Part shown: piece by piece, positions 8,892-17,322 of the stretch
Numbering within the stretch: position 1 is the first letter of the stretch
Layout: the number at the start of each line of letters is the position of its first letter
NCBI RefSeq assembly: GCF_014023125.1
Contig: NZ_CP048914.1
Span: 310,001 to 374,000 of the forward strand
From: Candidatus Xianfuyuplasma coldseepsis
GTDB taxonomy: Bacteria > Bacillota_I > Bacilli_A > Izemoplasmatales > Izemoplasmataceae
Reading direction: 5' to 3'
Length of the DNA stretch: 64,000 nucleotides
The notes under the pieces: model-generated
The model's database searches: none
Told to the model about the DNA's origin: nothing
What the model saw: the letters and a program-made list of their open reading frames with translations, nothing else
Made by a program: the position numbers and the translations under genes

Positions 8892-11405
8892 ATGAACAAA
8901 GGAATTGTGATAAAAGCATCCATTATATTAGGATTTTTCGCCATTGTCCTAGGGTTGGCTTTTGGGTGTAGCAATGTGAAAGATGAGAATGTTACACCAC
9001 AACTAGAAAACGGTGAAGACGTATACTTGACCGTTGGCGACATTACCGTTACAAATCAAGATCTTTGGGATTTAATGAAGATTACCGACGGTGTAAACTA
9101 TTTAGAAAAATACATTCAAGAAAGCTTGTTGGCAGATTATATTGCTGACGTAACCGATGAAGAAATCGAACAAGCTCGTATTGAACAAATCTACAATACC
9201 AAAAACGAGGACGTTATTGCCGAATTACAAGCAGATGAAGAAGCTAATACCCAATTGATTTTAGCGTTTGAACAATCAATGATTCTTCAAGGATTGGATC
9301 CAACGAGTGATGAAGATTTACGGAACTACTTCCAGTTAACCGTAGCCGTAAAGAATTATACCCGTGATTTCATTGAAGCACGTACCGATGAAAGTTCACT
9401 ATACATTAGTGATGAAGACGTACAAGACTACTATGAAGACCAAACCAAAGGAACTGTTTGTGCATTGCCCATTCGTTTCAGTAGCTGGAATGAAGCAAAC
9501 GCTGTCTTTGATCAATTCTTGCTCGTACCGAATTATGAAGACAATGATGTATGGGGAGACTACTTTGGAACCGAAGACATCACGTCATTAGGAACATCCG
9601 AATTTGATTCCACCAACACACAAGTCTTAACGGATGAAGAAACATTCGCCAAATTCATTGATTTGTACAACTTCATGAATCCAACCAAAGAACAACTGGA
9701 TAACACAACGGCAATTGCTGACTTGTGTACAACATACGATGGATTTGAATTTGATTATGCAGAGTTAAACGATGACGTATTTGGTACAAGCGGACAAGCA
9801 ACCTTAGCCGATACATTATGGAATGACTTAACCGATGGTAGTGATGAAGAAAGTACAAAACCGCGTTATACGGCGGATGTCGAAGTCATCGAAGGATACC
9901 AAGTGTTATTGTACAAAGTTTCTGAAGAAGATGTAACTGCATATGCAGACTTGGATCAAGCAACCAAAGATGCGCTGTATGATGAATTATTAGAAGACAG
10001 TATTACGTCTGGGAATATCACCACAGCGATTGAAGATAAAAAAGCTGAACAAGAGTTGGAGATTTTTGATCCAATCCTAAAATTACAATATTTCTACACC
10101 AACGGTGAAGAATACGATAATAAAGGTAGCGAAACATTAGTCGCTACATACGGGGATATGGATATTACGGCACAAGAATTGTTCGATTACATGGAAGATA
10201 CACTGGGTGTATACTATTCTATGGAAATGATCAAAGTGGATTCCTTACTCTATAGTGATGTCTACACATCGATTTATGGAGATGACTATGATTTCTTAAA
10301 CAGTGATAATGAAACCATGGTCGAACACCGCGATCAATTACGTCAAATGAAAGCGGCGTTCAGCGGTGATCAATATGCAACATATGGATTCAGTAGTAGT
10401 GATTATACCTGGGAAGAATTCCTTGTTGTTGCCTTTGGGTCAACCACTGAATCCGACGTTCTCTTAAACGTATACGTGATGGCAAACTTACAACCATTCG
10501 CCGTGGAAGATATGATTGAGTATGATCGTGCTGTAGCCGTGATTCAATCAAAATTTGACAATTACTTAAATCTTGATGCGACCCATCTCCTTCTATACCT
10601 AGACAATGATTGGGACTTCGAGCCGGATAGATTCAACGACTATGTCGATGAATTGGACGCTGCCGATTTAACCGAATACAATGATTTAGTCGTTCAATTT
10701 GAGGATTTGGTAAAATCCAAAATCAACAATGATGAGTATAGTTTTGAAGACATCGTTAATGAGTACAAAGATTCGCTAATCGATGATGATGACAACGATT
10801 GGAAACCATTCAAAGAATATGGATTCTACATCATGACCGAAGATCTTGGAACCATTGATCAAGATTCCTTACTCAACTACGATTCTGACTTCGCTGCTGG
10901 TATCGAACGGATTTACAACAGTTTGAAAAACGATCGTGAAGACGACGACACCATTACGGAATTCATCGATAACCAAGTCATTCCATCGGATTTCGGTATT
11001 CACTTCGTTATCGCCGAAGCCAACGATTTCTTTGATCGTCCAAGCGCTGCATTCGATAACACCGATACGGATTACATCGATGCCTTCAACAATGAAAACG
11101 ATCTACCAACACAAGCACAAGTGGAAAAATTCATTGAGTTGAACTGGGCAAGTACCGTGAATGAAACTGTTGATTTCACCATTCCTACTGCAGTGAATGA
11201 TGCGATTAAAGAATACTATCAAGAAACATGGGATAGTTACTTCACCAGTACAGCTTACACGATTGCTATTACCGAATACTTATTAGAAAACAACGTGACC
11301 TACACAACCGATCAAGCGGATAATATTACATTCTTAAACAACATTATCGAAGTATTGTACGAAGTTAACTTCGTGGATGAATACATTACACCTTTAGAAG
11401 ACTAA
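8892..11405 (+). CDS. Large acidic lipoprotein with duplicated SurA-N/PrsA-like modules
   Basis: An 837-residue exported protein. ATG 8892 follows AAGGAG; a GTG at 8883 is in frame but unlikely. The signal ends near FGCSN, a loose lipobox with Cys about residue 26. Two similar modules can be seen, each starting with a short beta-strand and helix: VYLTVGDITVTNQDLWDLM (about 45) and LVATYGDMDITAQELFDYM (about 430). This is how the N-terminal chaperone domain of SurA, PrsA and trigger-factor-like foldases begins. No peptidyl-prolyl isomerase (PpiC) domain is obvious. The protein is very rich in Asp and Glu. It may be an extracytoplasmic foldase or holdase; that is inference. Confidence 0.8.
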   Translation: MNKGIVIKASIILGFFAIVLGLAFGCSNVKDENVTPQLENGEDVYLTVGDITVTNQDLWDLMKITDGVNYLEKYIQESLLADYIADVTDEEIEQARIEQIYNTKNEDVIAELQADEEANTQLILAFEQSMILQGLDPTSDEDLRNYFQLTVAVKNYTRDFIEARTDESSLYISDEDVQDYYEDQTKGTVCALPIRFSSWNEANAVFDQFLLVPNYEDNDVWGDYFGTEDITSLGTSEFDSTNTQVLTDEETFAKFIDLYNFMNPTKEQLDNTTAIADLCTTYDGFEFDYAELNDDVFGTSGQATLADTLWNDLTDGSDEESTKPRYTADVEVIEGYQVLLYKVSEEDVTAYADLDQATKDALYDELLEDSITSGNITTAIEDKKAEQELEIFDPILKLQYFYTNGEEYDNKGSETLVATYGDMDITAQELFDYMEDTLGVYYSMEMIKVDSLLYSDVYTSIYGDDYDFLNSDNETMVEHRDQLRQMKAAFSGDQYATYGFSSSDYTWEEFLVVAFGSTTESDVLLNVYVMANLQPFAVEDMIEYDRAVAVIQSKFDNYLNLDATHLLLYLDNDWDFEPDRFNDYVDELDAADLTEYNDLVVQFEDLVKSKINNDEYSFEDIVNEYKDSLIDDDDNDWKPFKEYGFYIMTEDLGTIDQDSLLNYDSDFAAGIERIYNSLKNDREDDDTITEFIDNQVIPSDFGIHFVIAEANDFFDRPSAAFDNTDTDYIDAFNNENDLPTQAQVEKFIELNWASTVNETVDFTIPTAVNDAIKEYYQETWDSYFTSTAYTIAITEYLLENNVTYTTDQADNITFLNNIIEVLYEVNFVDEYITPLED

Positions 11406-11415
11406 ATACAAAACA

Positions 11416-11450
11416 AAAACCTCACATCTGAGCGATGTGAGGTTTTTTTA
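11416..11450. terminator. Bidirectional terminator between lipoprotein and yhaM genes
   Basis: Thirteen-base-pair stem (11416-11428 with 11434-11446), loop TGAGC, followed by T on the plus strand and preceded by A runs that serve the minus-strand operon. Confidence 0.9.
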
Positions 11451-12356
11451 TTTTAATTTCGATTTGTAATATTTTTCGCGATCTAGTACCGGAATTGGTG
11501 ACGTGAATTCTCCTTCTTCCGTTTGATCCAGTGTTTCTTGTAAAACGGTCATCTTCGAATCGATGTTATCAATGAAATGAAGAATCAAGGCTTCGGGAAT
11601 ATTGGTTTTTTTCGGGCTTCCGTAATTGCCATAATAATGATGACTGAGAATCATGTGTTGAAGTAACAATAATTCTTCAGTATGTCGTTTACCAAGTTGT
11701 TCGGCAATTACTTCGAGTTCTTTCACCGCCATCGTAATATGGCCAATTAACCGTCCTTCTTTGGTGTATTCCGGTCCAGCGTAATTACTCAGTTCTTCCA
11801 CTTTACAGATATCGTGCAAGAGAATACCACCAATTAAGAGATCTTTGTTTAAGAACGGATAAACGGCTAGGAATCCATCGGTTAATTTCATCATCGTTGC
11901 CGTGTGATACGACAATCCGCCGATATAGGCATGATGAAATTTAGTGGCCGCGGGATAGAGATAGAACGACTGCTTGAATTTTTGATACATCGTGTCTACC
12001 AATACTTTAATCGTATCGTTTGAAATACTATCAAGGTACTCTTCAATCGTTGTTTTGATGTCTTCGGTATCAACAGGTGCGTATTCATAGAAGGTTTCCA
12101 TCAGTTCTTGGCGGCGTTTGAAAGGGATGTCCATTTGATCGATATGGGTAAAGTTTTGAACTTCTAGTTGTTCTTTTTCTTTGAATACAACGGGTTCACT
12201 CTCAAAAAAGTATATCGCCCCTGCGACAACTTCTTCGTTCTCATGGATCCGCAATGTATACCCTTCTTTGTCTTCAGCGGTTACCCGGATAGTGTTGGTG
12301 TCGTATGTTGTTGTATTGATCGTTTCGATTTTTGCATAGAACGTTGTTAGTTCCAT
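11448..12356 (-). CDS. yhaM: 3'-5' exoribonuclease YhaM-type, HD domain
   Basis: A ~302-residue protein with an N-terminal OB-like nucleic-acid-binding part (1-90) and a C-terminal HD hydrolase domain: FHHAYIGGLSYHT, GGILLHDICKVEEL, MILSHHYYGNYGSPKK and LHFIDNIDSKM. This is the YhaM/Cbf1 pattern, an exonuclease trimming RNA and single-stranded DNA. ATG 12356 follows AGGTG; a GTG at 12365 lies inside the ribosome site. It is last in the cca-pulA-yhaM unit, starting right after the pulA stop. Confidence 0.92.
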   Translation of the reverse strand: MELTTFYAKIETINTTTYDTNTIRVTAEDKEGYTLRIHENEEVVAGAIYFFESEPVVFKEKEQLEVQNFTHIDQMDIPFKRRQELMETFYEYAPVDTEDIKTTIEEYLDSISNDTIKVLVDTMYQKFKQSFYLYPAATKFHHAYIGGLSYHTATMMKLTDGFLAVYPFLNKDLLIGGILLHDICKVEELSNYAGPEYTKEGRLIGHITMAVKELEVIAEQLGKRHTEELLLLQHMILSHHYYGNYGSPKKTNIPEALILHFIDNIDSKMTVLQETLDQTEEGEFTSPIPVLDREKYYKSKLK

Positions 12357-12365
12357 TGGTTTCAC

Positions 12366-14465
12366 CTATTTTCGTTTTAAAATATATGTACTAATTTCAT
12401 CCACATTGATTTTGGTAAGCAAACGACGAGATCGTTTCCGACCGTCAAAAATGAGGGTGTATTTATCGTCTAAGTTAAAGGTTTCTTTTGTCGTGTTGTT
12501 TTTGAAGATGACAATCAGTTTGGTTTCTTCATCTTCTAGCTCGTAGCGTATCGTTCCGGATTCATGGGTATGAATTGTGACATAATCACGTATTTTTGAT
12601 GGTGCGGTTAAGCGGAACAGGTCGTATTTTTTACGGATTCGAAGCAATTCTTTGACAACGTTGATATCGCGCATGTTTTCGTCAATTAAATCCCAGTTGA
12701 TTTGATTGATGGAATCGGAGGATTTGTAGGAGTTTTCCACGCCTTGTTTACTGCGGTAAAATTCTTGTCCGCTGTGGATAAACGGTACTCCTTGACTTAA
12801 GATGACGATACTCGTTGCGAGTCGTTGACGACGTTTGATTTCATCATCTGTGACGTCTTTACCCAAAGCGATAACGGCTTTGTCATAGAAGGTGTTATTG
12901 TCATGGCATTCGACGTAGTTGATCGATTGCGTGGGATAGCGGAATAAGAACTTGTTCATGCAGCTACCCATGATAATATTCTTAATATCATCGAGTTTGG
13001 CACTGGATCCGAGGGCATAACCACGTTGTTTGATATCGAAGGTGGCTCCTTTGATCAGTTCACGGGTTTTGTCGTTGAAATGACCGATGTTGAACAGTAA
13101 GTGCTTGTTGTACATATGTGCGGCAAAATCATCACCGATTACGGTTGGCATCCGCCATCCTTCCCCATAGACGATGATGTCACTGCGGAAGCGATCAAGT
13201 TTTTGACGTAAGGTGTTCATTGTCCGAATATCGAGTAAGCCCATTAAGTCAAATCGGAAGGCATCCATTTTGTATTCTTTGGCCCAAAATAAAATACTAT
13301 CAATGATGAACTTACGAACCATGCGACGTTCACTGGCAACATCGTTGCCACAGCCACTGCTGTCGGTCATCATACCTTGGTTATCAAAGCGATAGCCATA
13401 TCCAGGGATAATTTTTTCAAAGGCAAACAATTTATGATTATACACGTGATTGTAGACAACGTCCATTGATACGCGTAAGCCAAGTCCGTGAATATCGTCG
13501 ATGACTTTGCGTAGTTCATTGATTCGTTTATATGGATCATCGGGATCGGAGGAGAAGGAACCTTCAGGAACATTGTACTGTGCGGGATCGTATCCCCAGT
13601 TGTAGGTGTTCTCTGGGTTACGTTCATCAGTGCTACCAAAATCATATACTGGCATCAACTGAATATGGGTGATACCGAGGTCTAGGACATGATCAATCCC
13701 AGCGGGATATCCTTCTTTGGTTGTGAGACCTTGTTCGGTGAAACTGGCATATTTGCCAGGGTGGGTTGCTTGTAAGGATGGGTGTTTGGTAAAATCACGA
13801 ATATGAGTTTCGTAAATCACCGCATCGGTTGGAATCCCACTGAACTTGGGTCGTTGTTGACGCATTTTATACAGTTTGGATTCATCGATGACATAGCTCC
13901 ATTCACCGTTGGCGTTGGATGACTGTCCATAGGGATCGGTTAATGTATGTTCTTTCCCGTTGACATAGCTGATGTAGCGGTATTTATAGGTTTCGTAATC
14001 GCCTTTTAAACGGAGATACCAGACGCCTTGATTGTCGTATTCCATCGGAACAATCTCATGGGTGCCATCGGGACTAAGCAATTCGAGCTTCATGTACTTG
14101 GCGACCGGTGTCCAAATTTTAAATTTGGTGCGGTCTTTGCGATAACTACTTCCAAGGTCGGACTGTTCATAATAGTAAATGTCGTCGAACAGTTCGGTAC
14201 GGACAATCTTACCGGTGAAGAGTTCACTGGTGTTGTTTAAATCGTCATAGATGTGATACATTTGATTCAGTAAAATATAGCCGTCAAAACGGGTAATGTA
14301 CTTGCGTTCATTGCCAATCATTTCCGAGGAAATAATATCGAGTTCAATTTCTTCGTCGTTGCCGATGACGGTAAACGACTTGACAAAATCATGGCGATAG
14401 CTTGTTGGTACTAAGATGGTAATTTGACTAAAATCGTCTAAGTAAGAGTAATACGTCTTATTCAT
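12366..14465 (-). CDS. pulA: Type I pullulanase (glycogen/pullulan debranching, GH13)
   Basis: A 699-residue intracellular alpha-1,6-glucosidase; there is no signal peptide. After an N-terminal beta domain and a CBM48-like domain (about 105-195) comes the GH13 barrel with the type I signature YNWGYDP (288-294), the nucleophile Asp406 in DAFRFDLMG, the acid/base Glu435 in YGEGW and the transition-state Asp522 in ECHDNN. Its role is probably debranching of glycogen or imported alpha-glucans. The start overlaps the cca stop by a few bases with a GGGAGA site, so translation is coupled. Confidence 0.95.
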   Translation of the reverse strand: MNKTYYSYLDDFSQITILVPTSYRHDFVKSFTVIGNDEEIELDIISSEMIGNERKYITRFDGYILLNQMYHIYDDLNNTSELFTGKIVRTELFDDIYYYEQSDLGSSYRKDRTKFKIWTPVAKYMKLELLSPDGTHEIVPMEYDNQGVWYLRLKGDYETYKYRYISYVNGKEHTLTDPYGQSSNANGEWSYVIDESKLYKMRQQRPKFSGIPTDAVIYETHIRDFTKHPSLQATHPGKYASFTEQGLTTKEGYPAGIDHVLDLGITHIQLMPVYDFGSTDERNPENTYNWGYDPAQYNVPEGSFSSDPDDPYKRINELRKVIDDIHGLGLRVSMDVVYNHVYNHKLFAFEKIIPGYGYRFDNQGMMTDSSGCGNDVASERRMVRKFIIDSILFWAKEYKMDAFRFDLMGLLDIRTMNTLRQKLDRFRSDIIVYGEGWRMPTVIGDDFAAHMYNKHLLFNIGHFNDKTRELIKGATFDIKQRGYALGSSAKLDDIKNIIMGSCMNKFLFRYPTQSINYVECHDNNTFYDKAVIALGKDVTDDEIKRRQRLATSIVILSQGVPFIHSGQEFYRSKQGVENSYKSSDSINQINWDLIDENMRDINVVKELLRIRKKYDLFRLTAPSKIRDYVTIHTHESGTIRYELEDEETKLIVIFKNNTTKETFNLDDKYTLIFDGRKRSRRLLTKINVDEISTYILKRK

Positions 14466-15642
14466 GATCTTCTCCCATTTCGGTTTGGAGTTGGTGTACG
14501 CGCTGTAAGGCGAACGGTTTCAATGTATCATAGGTATTTGGCATGTTGTTCATGATTACTTCATACAGTAAGTCATCAATCACAAGGCCGATGATGGATC
14601 GTTTTTTTAATGTTGTCAGTTCCAATATGTCTTGTCCTTTAAATGCCAAATCACAGACATCCTTAACCGGCATTTCATCCCACATTCTCAGGATGGCTTG
14701 TTCTTGATCGGGATACCCGAGTAGGACATTGATTCGATTGGCCAGTAGACAGGGTTCTAGTTTGTTGGAAAATAGGACAAACTTGTTGAAGGCATCATCT
14801 TTGGTGACTTCATGAAGATTCATGACTTGATAAATCAAGCGGATGTCGCGATTGGAAAACCGCCAACGATCGTCAATGTCTTCAAAGATAAAGCCAATGA
14901 TAAAGAGTTCCAACGGATGAATGTTGATGTCATTCTTTGCGAGGAATTCGATTCCCTTAGTTAGTCCTGGTAGATGGTTATGAACACCCGTCTCTACCAT
15001 ATATAAAAAGGCTTGTTGTTGATGTGGTTCCTGACAGGTTTTGTCAAGTTCCACCATGACTCGTTCAATGGCGATTGTCTCAACCAAAGCTGCGTTGTTG
15101 GCAATTGCCGTAACGGTGTCTTCTGCAAGGGTAAACCCGAGTTTACTGACAAAGCGAAAGGCCCGAAGGATCCGGAGTGCATCTTCATGGAATCGTTGAT
15201 TAGCATCACCAATGGTTCGGAGGATGCGTTTGTCCAAATCGGCTTGGCCATCAATTAAATCAATGATGTGGTCGTTATCATCCATGACGAGGGCATTGAC
15301 AGTAAAATCACGGCGTTTCAAGTCATCTTCTAGATTGGATGAAAAGGAGACCTTGGATGGATGACGATGATTGTGGTATTCGCTTTCCAAACGATAGGTT
15401 GTCACTTCATAGGAAAAACCACCCATAAGGATGGTTACACCACCGAATTTTCTTCCGGTGCGTTTGACATCATCAAATAGTGCGATGACCTGATTCGGTG
15501 TGGCACTGGTTGTAATGTCGATATCTTCACAGGAGCGCCCTAAGAGCGTATCCCGAACAAATCCACCCACAAAATACGCTTCGAAATTATTCGCATGAAA
15601 AGTACGAAGGATTTGTTTGGCGGTTTCTACGTATAATGACAT
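14458..15642 (-). CDS. cca: CCA tRNA nucleotidyltransferase
   Basis: A ~394-residue class II nucleotidyltransferase with the head motif YFVGGFVRDTLLG, the catalytic EDIDITT (DxD), the RRDFTVNAL motif and the RFHEDALRILRAFRF motif of the neck. It adds or repairs the 3' CCA of tRNAs. ATG 15642 after GGTG is preferred over 15657. First gene of the cca-pulA-yhaM unit. Confidence 0.95.
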   Translation of the reverse strand: MSLYVETAKQILRTFHANNFEAYFVGGFVRDTLLGRSCEDIDITTSATPNQVIALFDDVKRTGRKFGGVTILMGGFSYEVTTYRLESEYHNHRHPSKVSFSSNLEDDLKRRDFTVNALVMDDNDHIIDLIDGQADLDKRILRTIGDANQRFHEDALRILRAFRFVSKLGFTLAEDTVTAIANNAALVETIAIERVMVELDKTCQEPHQQQAFLYMVETGVHNHLPGLTKGIEFLAKNDINIHPLELFIIGFIFEDIDDRWRFSNRDIRLIYQVMNLHEVTKDDAFNKFVLFSNKLEPCLLANRINVLLGYPDQEQAILRMWDEMPVKDVCDLAFKGQDILELTTLKKRSIIGLVIDDLLYEVIMNNMPNTYDTLKPFALQRVHQLQTEMGEDHE

Positions 15643-15659
15643 GATAATCACCAACATAA

Positions 15660-15665
15660 ATTATA
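15660..15665 (-). promoter_or_regulatory. -10 element of the cca operon
   Basis: TATAAT on the minus strand about 18 bases before the start codon. The -35 region is weak. Confidence 0.4.
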
Positions 15666-15716
15666 CACCATTTTGTTGGTGAATTCCATTGTTTCAGCGT
15701 TTTTTTTACGGTGATA

Positions 15717-15725
15717 TGCTATAAT
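15717..15725 (+). promoter_or_regulatory. Extended -10 promoter of the YigZ-family gene
   Basis: TGCTATAAT, a complete extended -10 motif, 15 bases before the ATG. The leader would be very short. Confidence 0.6.
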
Positions 15726-15740
15726 ATAAGTGGTGATAAT

Positions 15741-16352
15741 ATGAAGAGTATCCTCAATCGCATCTCAAGCGAAATCATTGAGAAAAAGAGTCTGTTTATC
15801 AATTATACGATTCCCATTCGTTCATTGGATCATTTTAAGCAGGAATACCAAGCGATTAAGAAAGAACATCCCGATGCGAATCATCATTGTTATGCGTATA
15901 TTATTGGTTCAAAACAAGAACACCAAAAATATTATGATGATGGGGAACCCTCACGAACCGCTGGCTTTCCCATGTTAGAAGTTCTACTAAAACAGGATTT
16001 AACCGATATTTTAACCGTTACGGTGCGCTATTTTGGGGGTACAAAACTAGGAGCAGGTGGATTGGTACGAGCGTATTCCAAAAGTGTCAGCAACACCTTG
16101 CAAGAGGCGAAGTTTTCGTTTTTAAAAGTGTACCAGATAGTTGAAGTAACCATTGATTTTGATCACATCGGTAGCATTGAGCACTTCTTACACAATGACT
16201 ACACATTAATTCATACCTCATATGATGAACAGGTTCATTATCATGTGGAATTGATAGAGAAAGATGTCAAACGATTCTCTTCCTGGGTTCAAGATCAAAC
16301 AAAGGGGTCCGCTTCTATATCAATCCTACGAACCATCAAACGCTATGAATAA
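15741..16352 (+). CDS. YigZ/IMPACT-family protein (UPF0029)
   Basis: A 203-residue cytoplasmic protein with the family signatures DDGEPSRTAGFPML and VRYFGGTKLGAGGLVRAY in the N-terminal domain and a small ferredoxin-like C-terminal domain (about 130-200). The family is related to eukaryotic IMPACT; the molecular function in bacteria is not settled. ATG 15741 has a GTGGTGAT site. Monocistronic with its own terminator. Confidence 0.92.
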   Translation: MKSILNRISSEIIEKKSLFINYTIPIRSLDHFKQEYQAIKKEHPDANHHCYAYIIGSKQEHQKYYDDGEPSRTAGFPMLEVLLKQDLTDILTVTVRYFGGTKLGAGGLVRAYSKSVSNTLQEAKFSFLKVYQIVEVTIDFDHIGSIEHFLHNDYTLIHTSYDEQVHYHVELIEKDVKRFSSWVQDQTKGSASISILRTIKRYE

Positions 16353-16381
16353 GGCACAGAACGTCGTCTGTGCCTTTTTGT
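16351..16381 (+). terminator. Terminator of the YigZ-family gene
   Basis: Ten-base-pair perfect stem AAGGCACAGA / TCTGTGCCTT followed by T5. It overlaps the stop codon. In the other direction the T run is poor. Confidence 0.9.
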
Positions 16382-16597
16382 TTAGAATAGTTCGACTGTC
16401 ATTTCAATGAGGTGCATAAACGCTCTCGTAAGCAGGTATGTGAAAATGAGAACGGTAAAGATATAGGTTAGTTGAATCTCCCGATTATGACCTTTCTTAA
16501 AGAGGAGATCAAATCGGATTGATTTGAACAACTGGAGATTAAACATAAACAGAATAAAGAATAATGCAAGTTCAAATAAAATTAATAAATTATCCAT
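16382..16597 (-). CDS. DUF1146 small membrane protein (YwzB-like)
   Basis: A 71-residue protein with two transmembrane helices (about 5-25 and 44-65) joined by a basic loop KSIRFDLLFKK, matching the DUF1146/YwzB family common in Firmicutes. Function unknown. Start ATG with AGGAGG. It follows the NusG-II gene by 8 bases, so they form one unit. Confidence 0.75.
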   Translation of the reverse strand: MDNLLILFELALFFILFMFNLQLFKSIRFDLLFKKGHNREIQLTYIFTVLIFTYLLTRAFMHLIEMTVELF

Positions 16598-16605
16598 ACG
16601 TCCTC

Positions 16606-17034
16606 CTATCCAGTGATATCATCGGGTAAGTTCGGGTCTTTTGCTTCAACAACAATAATAATGTTGTTGGGTAAGCATGTCAGTGGTGATAACGGTGAGT
16701 TTGTCCATCCCTGTGTTTGACAGATGTGTTTGGGACTTTCCTCGTCGATGACACGAACCCGTTGCTCACTGTATTCAATATAAACCCCATAGGGGTTTGA
16801 TCCGAGTACATGAAAGATGTCGTTCTCTTCGTCAATGTTGATAACTCGGTCTTCATTAAAAATTTTATAATTACCATCTTCAAGTTCGATCTCGACAATT
16901 TTCTCATTATTATAGTAGACTATAGCGACACCGTCCACTAATGCATTGTCATTTGTGACTTGGCGGAAAATGAGGAAGCTTGAGACCGCCACAATGAGGA
17001 TGACAGCGATTAAAATCCAGTCTGATTTATGCAT
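16606..17034 (-). CDS. NusG domain II-containing membrane-anchored protein (EetA-like family)
   Basis: A 142-residue protein with an N-terminal transmembrane anchor (about 6-24) and an extracytoplasmic NusG-domain-II fold (PF07009), ending in the hallmark ICQTQGW...CLPNNIIIVVE with two conserved Cys. This family includes, as I recall, EetA of the flavin-based extracellular electron transfer locus of Listeria, and often accompanies Gx-transporter and ApbE genes. Both occur in this window at 30.0 and 28.7 kb. The role is probably redox or membrane-linked; unproven. Confidence 0.85.
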   Translation of the reverse strand: MHKSDWILIAVILIVAVSSFLIFRQVTNDNALVDGVAIVYYNNEKIVEIELEDGNYKIFNEDRVINIDEENDIFHVLGSNPYGVYIEYSEQRVRVIDEESPKHICQTQGWTNSPLSPLTCLPNNIIIVVEAKDPNLPDDITG

Positions 17035-17061
17035 AATATCACCTAACTACGTTCTTATCTC

Positions 17062-17070
17062 ATTATACCA
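17062..17070 (-). promoter_or_regulatory. Extended -10 promoter of the NusG-II/DUF1146 unit
   Basis: TGGTATAAT on the minus strand, about 27 bases before the ATG at 17034. Confidence 0.6.
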
Positions 17071-17163
17071 TAAGTGATGTAATTTTGAGATTCTTTTACG
17101 TCTCGTTTTCGCTTTTTTTATTAACAATATTTACTTTACTTTGTAAACTGCTTCTAAATTGTA

Positions 17164-17183
17164 ATAGTTTCTAAACAAACTAT
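17164..17183. promoter_or_regulatory. Inverted repeat in the NusG-II/rhodanese lipoprotein divergent region
   Basis: ATAGTTT, six bases, AAACTAT: a 20-base dyad in the 288-base gap between divergent genes. Possible regulator site; no known consensus recognised. Confidence 0.4.
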
Positions 17184-17258
17184 ATTTTATATGCTTTAGT
17201 TTGATTACGAACTACCGTTTATTGGCTTAACAAAAGTCTTAAACAGTTCCAAATTTGT

Positions 17259-17287
17259 TTGACAATTAACTAAATTTTAACTATAAT
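17259..17287 (+). promoter_or_regulatory. Perfect-consensus sigma-A promoter of the rhodanese lipoprotein gene
   Basis: TTGACA, 17-base spacer, TATAAT with no mismatch. It is followed by an AGGAGGA ribosome site before ATG 17323. Predicts very strong expression. Confidence 0.9.
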
Positions 17288-17322
17288 ATGTGTGGTAATA
17301 AAAAATAATTTAGGAGGACAAA

